From contig JBGPND010000077.1 of the NCBI GenBank assembly GCA_041487355.1, positions 1 to 21,550 of the forward strand: a stretch of 21,550 bases of DNA, in the 5' to 3' direction. Below the pieces are notes generated by a model, which saw nothing but the letters and a program-made list of their open reading frames with translations, was not told where the DNA came from and searched no databases. Source of the DNA: JAMXLO01 sp041487355. GTDB lineage: Bacteria; Pseudomonadota; Alphaproteobacteria; Acetobacterales; Acetobacteraceae. The translations under genes and the position numbers were made by a program. Positions 21,335 to 21,550 of this stretch are shown here, piece after piece; the first letter of the stretch is position 1, and each line of letters starts with the position of its first letter.

Positions 21335-21513
21335 CCGATTACGGGTTCACACGGAGATCACCGAGGTGCGTTAGGAGGGCCACGGGAGTCGGAGCGGCTG
21401 CACTGGCGGTGGTTATACCATCCGTCCCAACCCTCGACTCATAGGGGCTAGGAATCGCCCCCGAACTCCGATTCGCTACGTCCGTTCATCGGGTCGCGAC
21501 GACGGAGGCTTTG
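21335..21513. other. Intergenic region containing the probable left end of an IS element
   Basis: No coding potential is seen. ATACCATCCGTC begins at 21415 and is preceded by T, giving a TA-rich start about 97 bp before a transposase start codon; it matches the MITE-like repeat end ATACCAACCGCC at 10 of 12 positions. A short palindrome GGGGCTAGGAATCGCCCC follows at 21433-21450. These features suggest an IS left end, but the right end is outside the window. Confidence 0.45.
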
Positions 21514-21550
21514 ATGGGAGCGGCGGTCAAGATCACCCGGACGGATCACA
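21514..21550 (+). CDS. IS630-like transposase, first codons only (3' end outside window)
   Basis: An ATG at 21514 with GGAGG at 21504-21508 starts MGAAVKITRTDH, which runs off the window. This N-terminus resembles IS630-family transposases that begin with a short M-x-x-x-(I/V)-x-I-x-R-T-D segment before the helix-turn-helix region. Only 12 residues are visible, so the assignment rests on recall of that family start and on the nearby candidate inverted repeat. Confidence 0.5.
   Translation, partial: MGAAVKITRTDH

Overview
The window is GC-rich throughout, with strong third-position G/C bias, short gaps between genes and abundant palindromic interspersed repeats. Together with a membrane-bound ferritin (MbfA-type) gene, this suggests an alphaproteobacterium, perhaps of the Acetobacteraceae/Rhodospirillales. 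That placement is inference; no rRNA or other phylogenetic marker is present. No tRNA, rRNA or CRISPR array was seen.

Layout. (1) 1-504: 3' part of a lytic transglycosylase. (2) 523-4017: a glycan-modification cluster on the plus strand, made of a methyltransferase/GT2 glycosyltransferase fusion, a Cys4 zinc-type methyltransferase and a CDP-paratose/tyvelose-2-epimerase-like SDR. (3) 4027-6392: a two-gene minus-strand operon (iron-type alcohol dehydrogenase, then acyl-CoA dehydrogenase), convergent with the glycan cluster. (4) 6393-7595: a decayed region. It holds an ABC substrate-binding-protein pseudogene with two in-frame stops, joined directly to the 3' remnant of a group II intron. The remnant keeps the maturase C-terminus, domain V, domain VI with a bulged A, and a credible 3' splice boundary. 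(5) 7596-10312: a GT4 glycosyltransferase and purH. (6) 10449-11639: a class III CoA-transferase preceded by a palindromic repeat. (7) 11612-12452: a toxin-antitoxin pair on the minus strand whose PIN toxin gene is cut in two by a ~170-bp palindromic element with terminal inverted repeats. (8) 12552-16703: a luciferase-like flavin monooxygenase, a class III aminotransferase, mbfA and a cytochrome b561. (9) 16810-20463: a minus-strand four-gene operon (TetR regulator, HlyD-type adaptor, ABC ATPase, ABC-2 permease) in which every junction is an ATGA overlap. A perfect 20-bp operator-like palindrome lies just upstream. (10) 20585-21334: a TauE/SafE permease, followed at the right edge by the first codons of an IS630-like transposase.

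How the genes relate. The glycan cluster and the GT4 gene probably contribute to a surface polysaccharide or glycolipid. The CoA-transferase, acyl-CoA dehydrogenase, alcohol dehydrogenase, flavin monooxygenase and aminotransferase are accessory catabolic genes with unknown substrates. MbfA and cytochrome b561 are 8 bp apart and may link iron export or storage with membrane electron transfer. The TetR/HlyD/ABC operon resembles a reduced form of the cecR-ybhGFSR efflux locus.

The strongest unusual signals are the split PIN toxin with both halves recognisable, the structurally complete intron 3' end in an otherwise truncated intron, and possible similarity between the element inside the toxin gene and the IS end at the right border. 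I did not find a clearly new defence or biosynthetic system.
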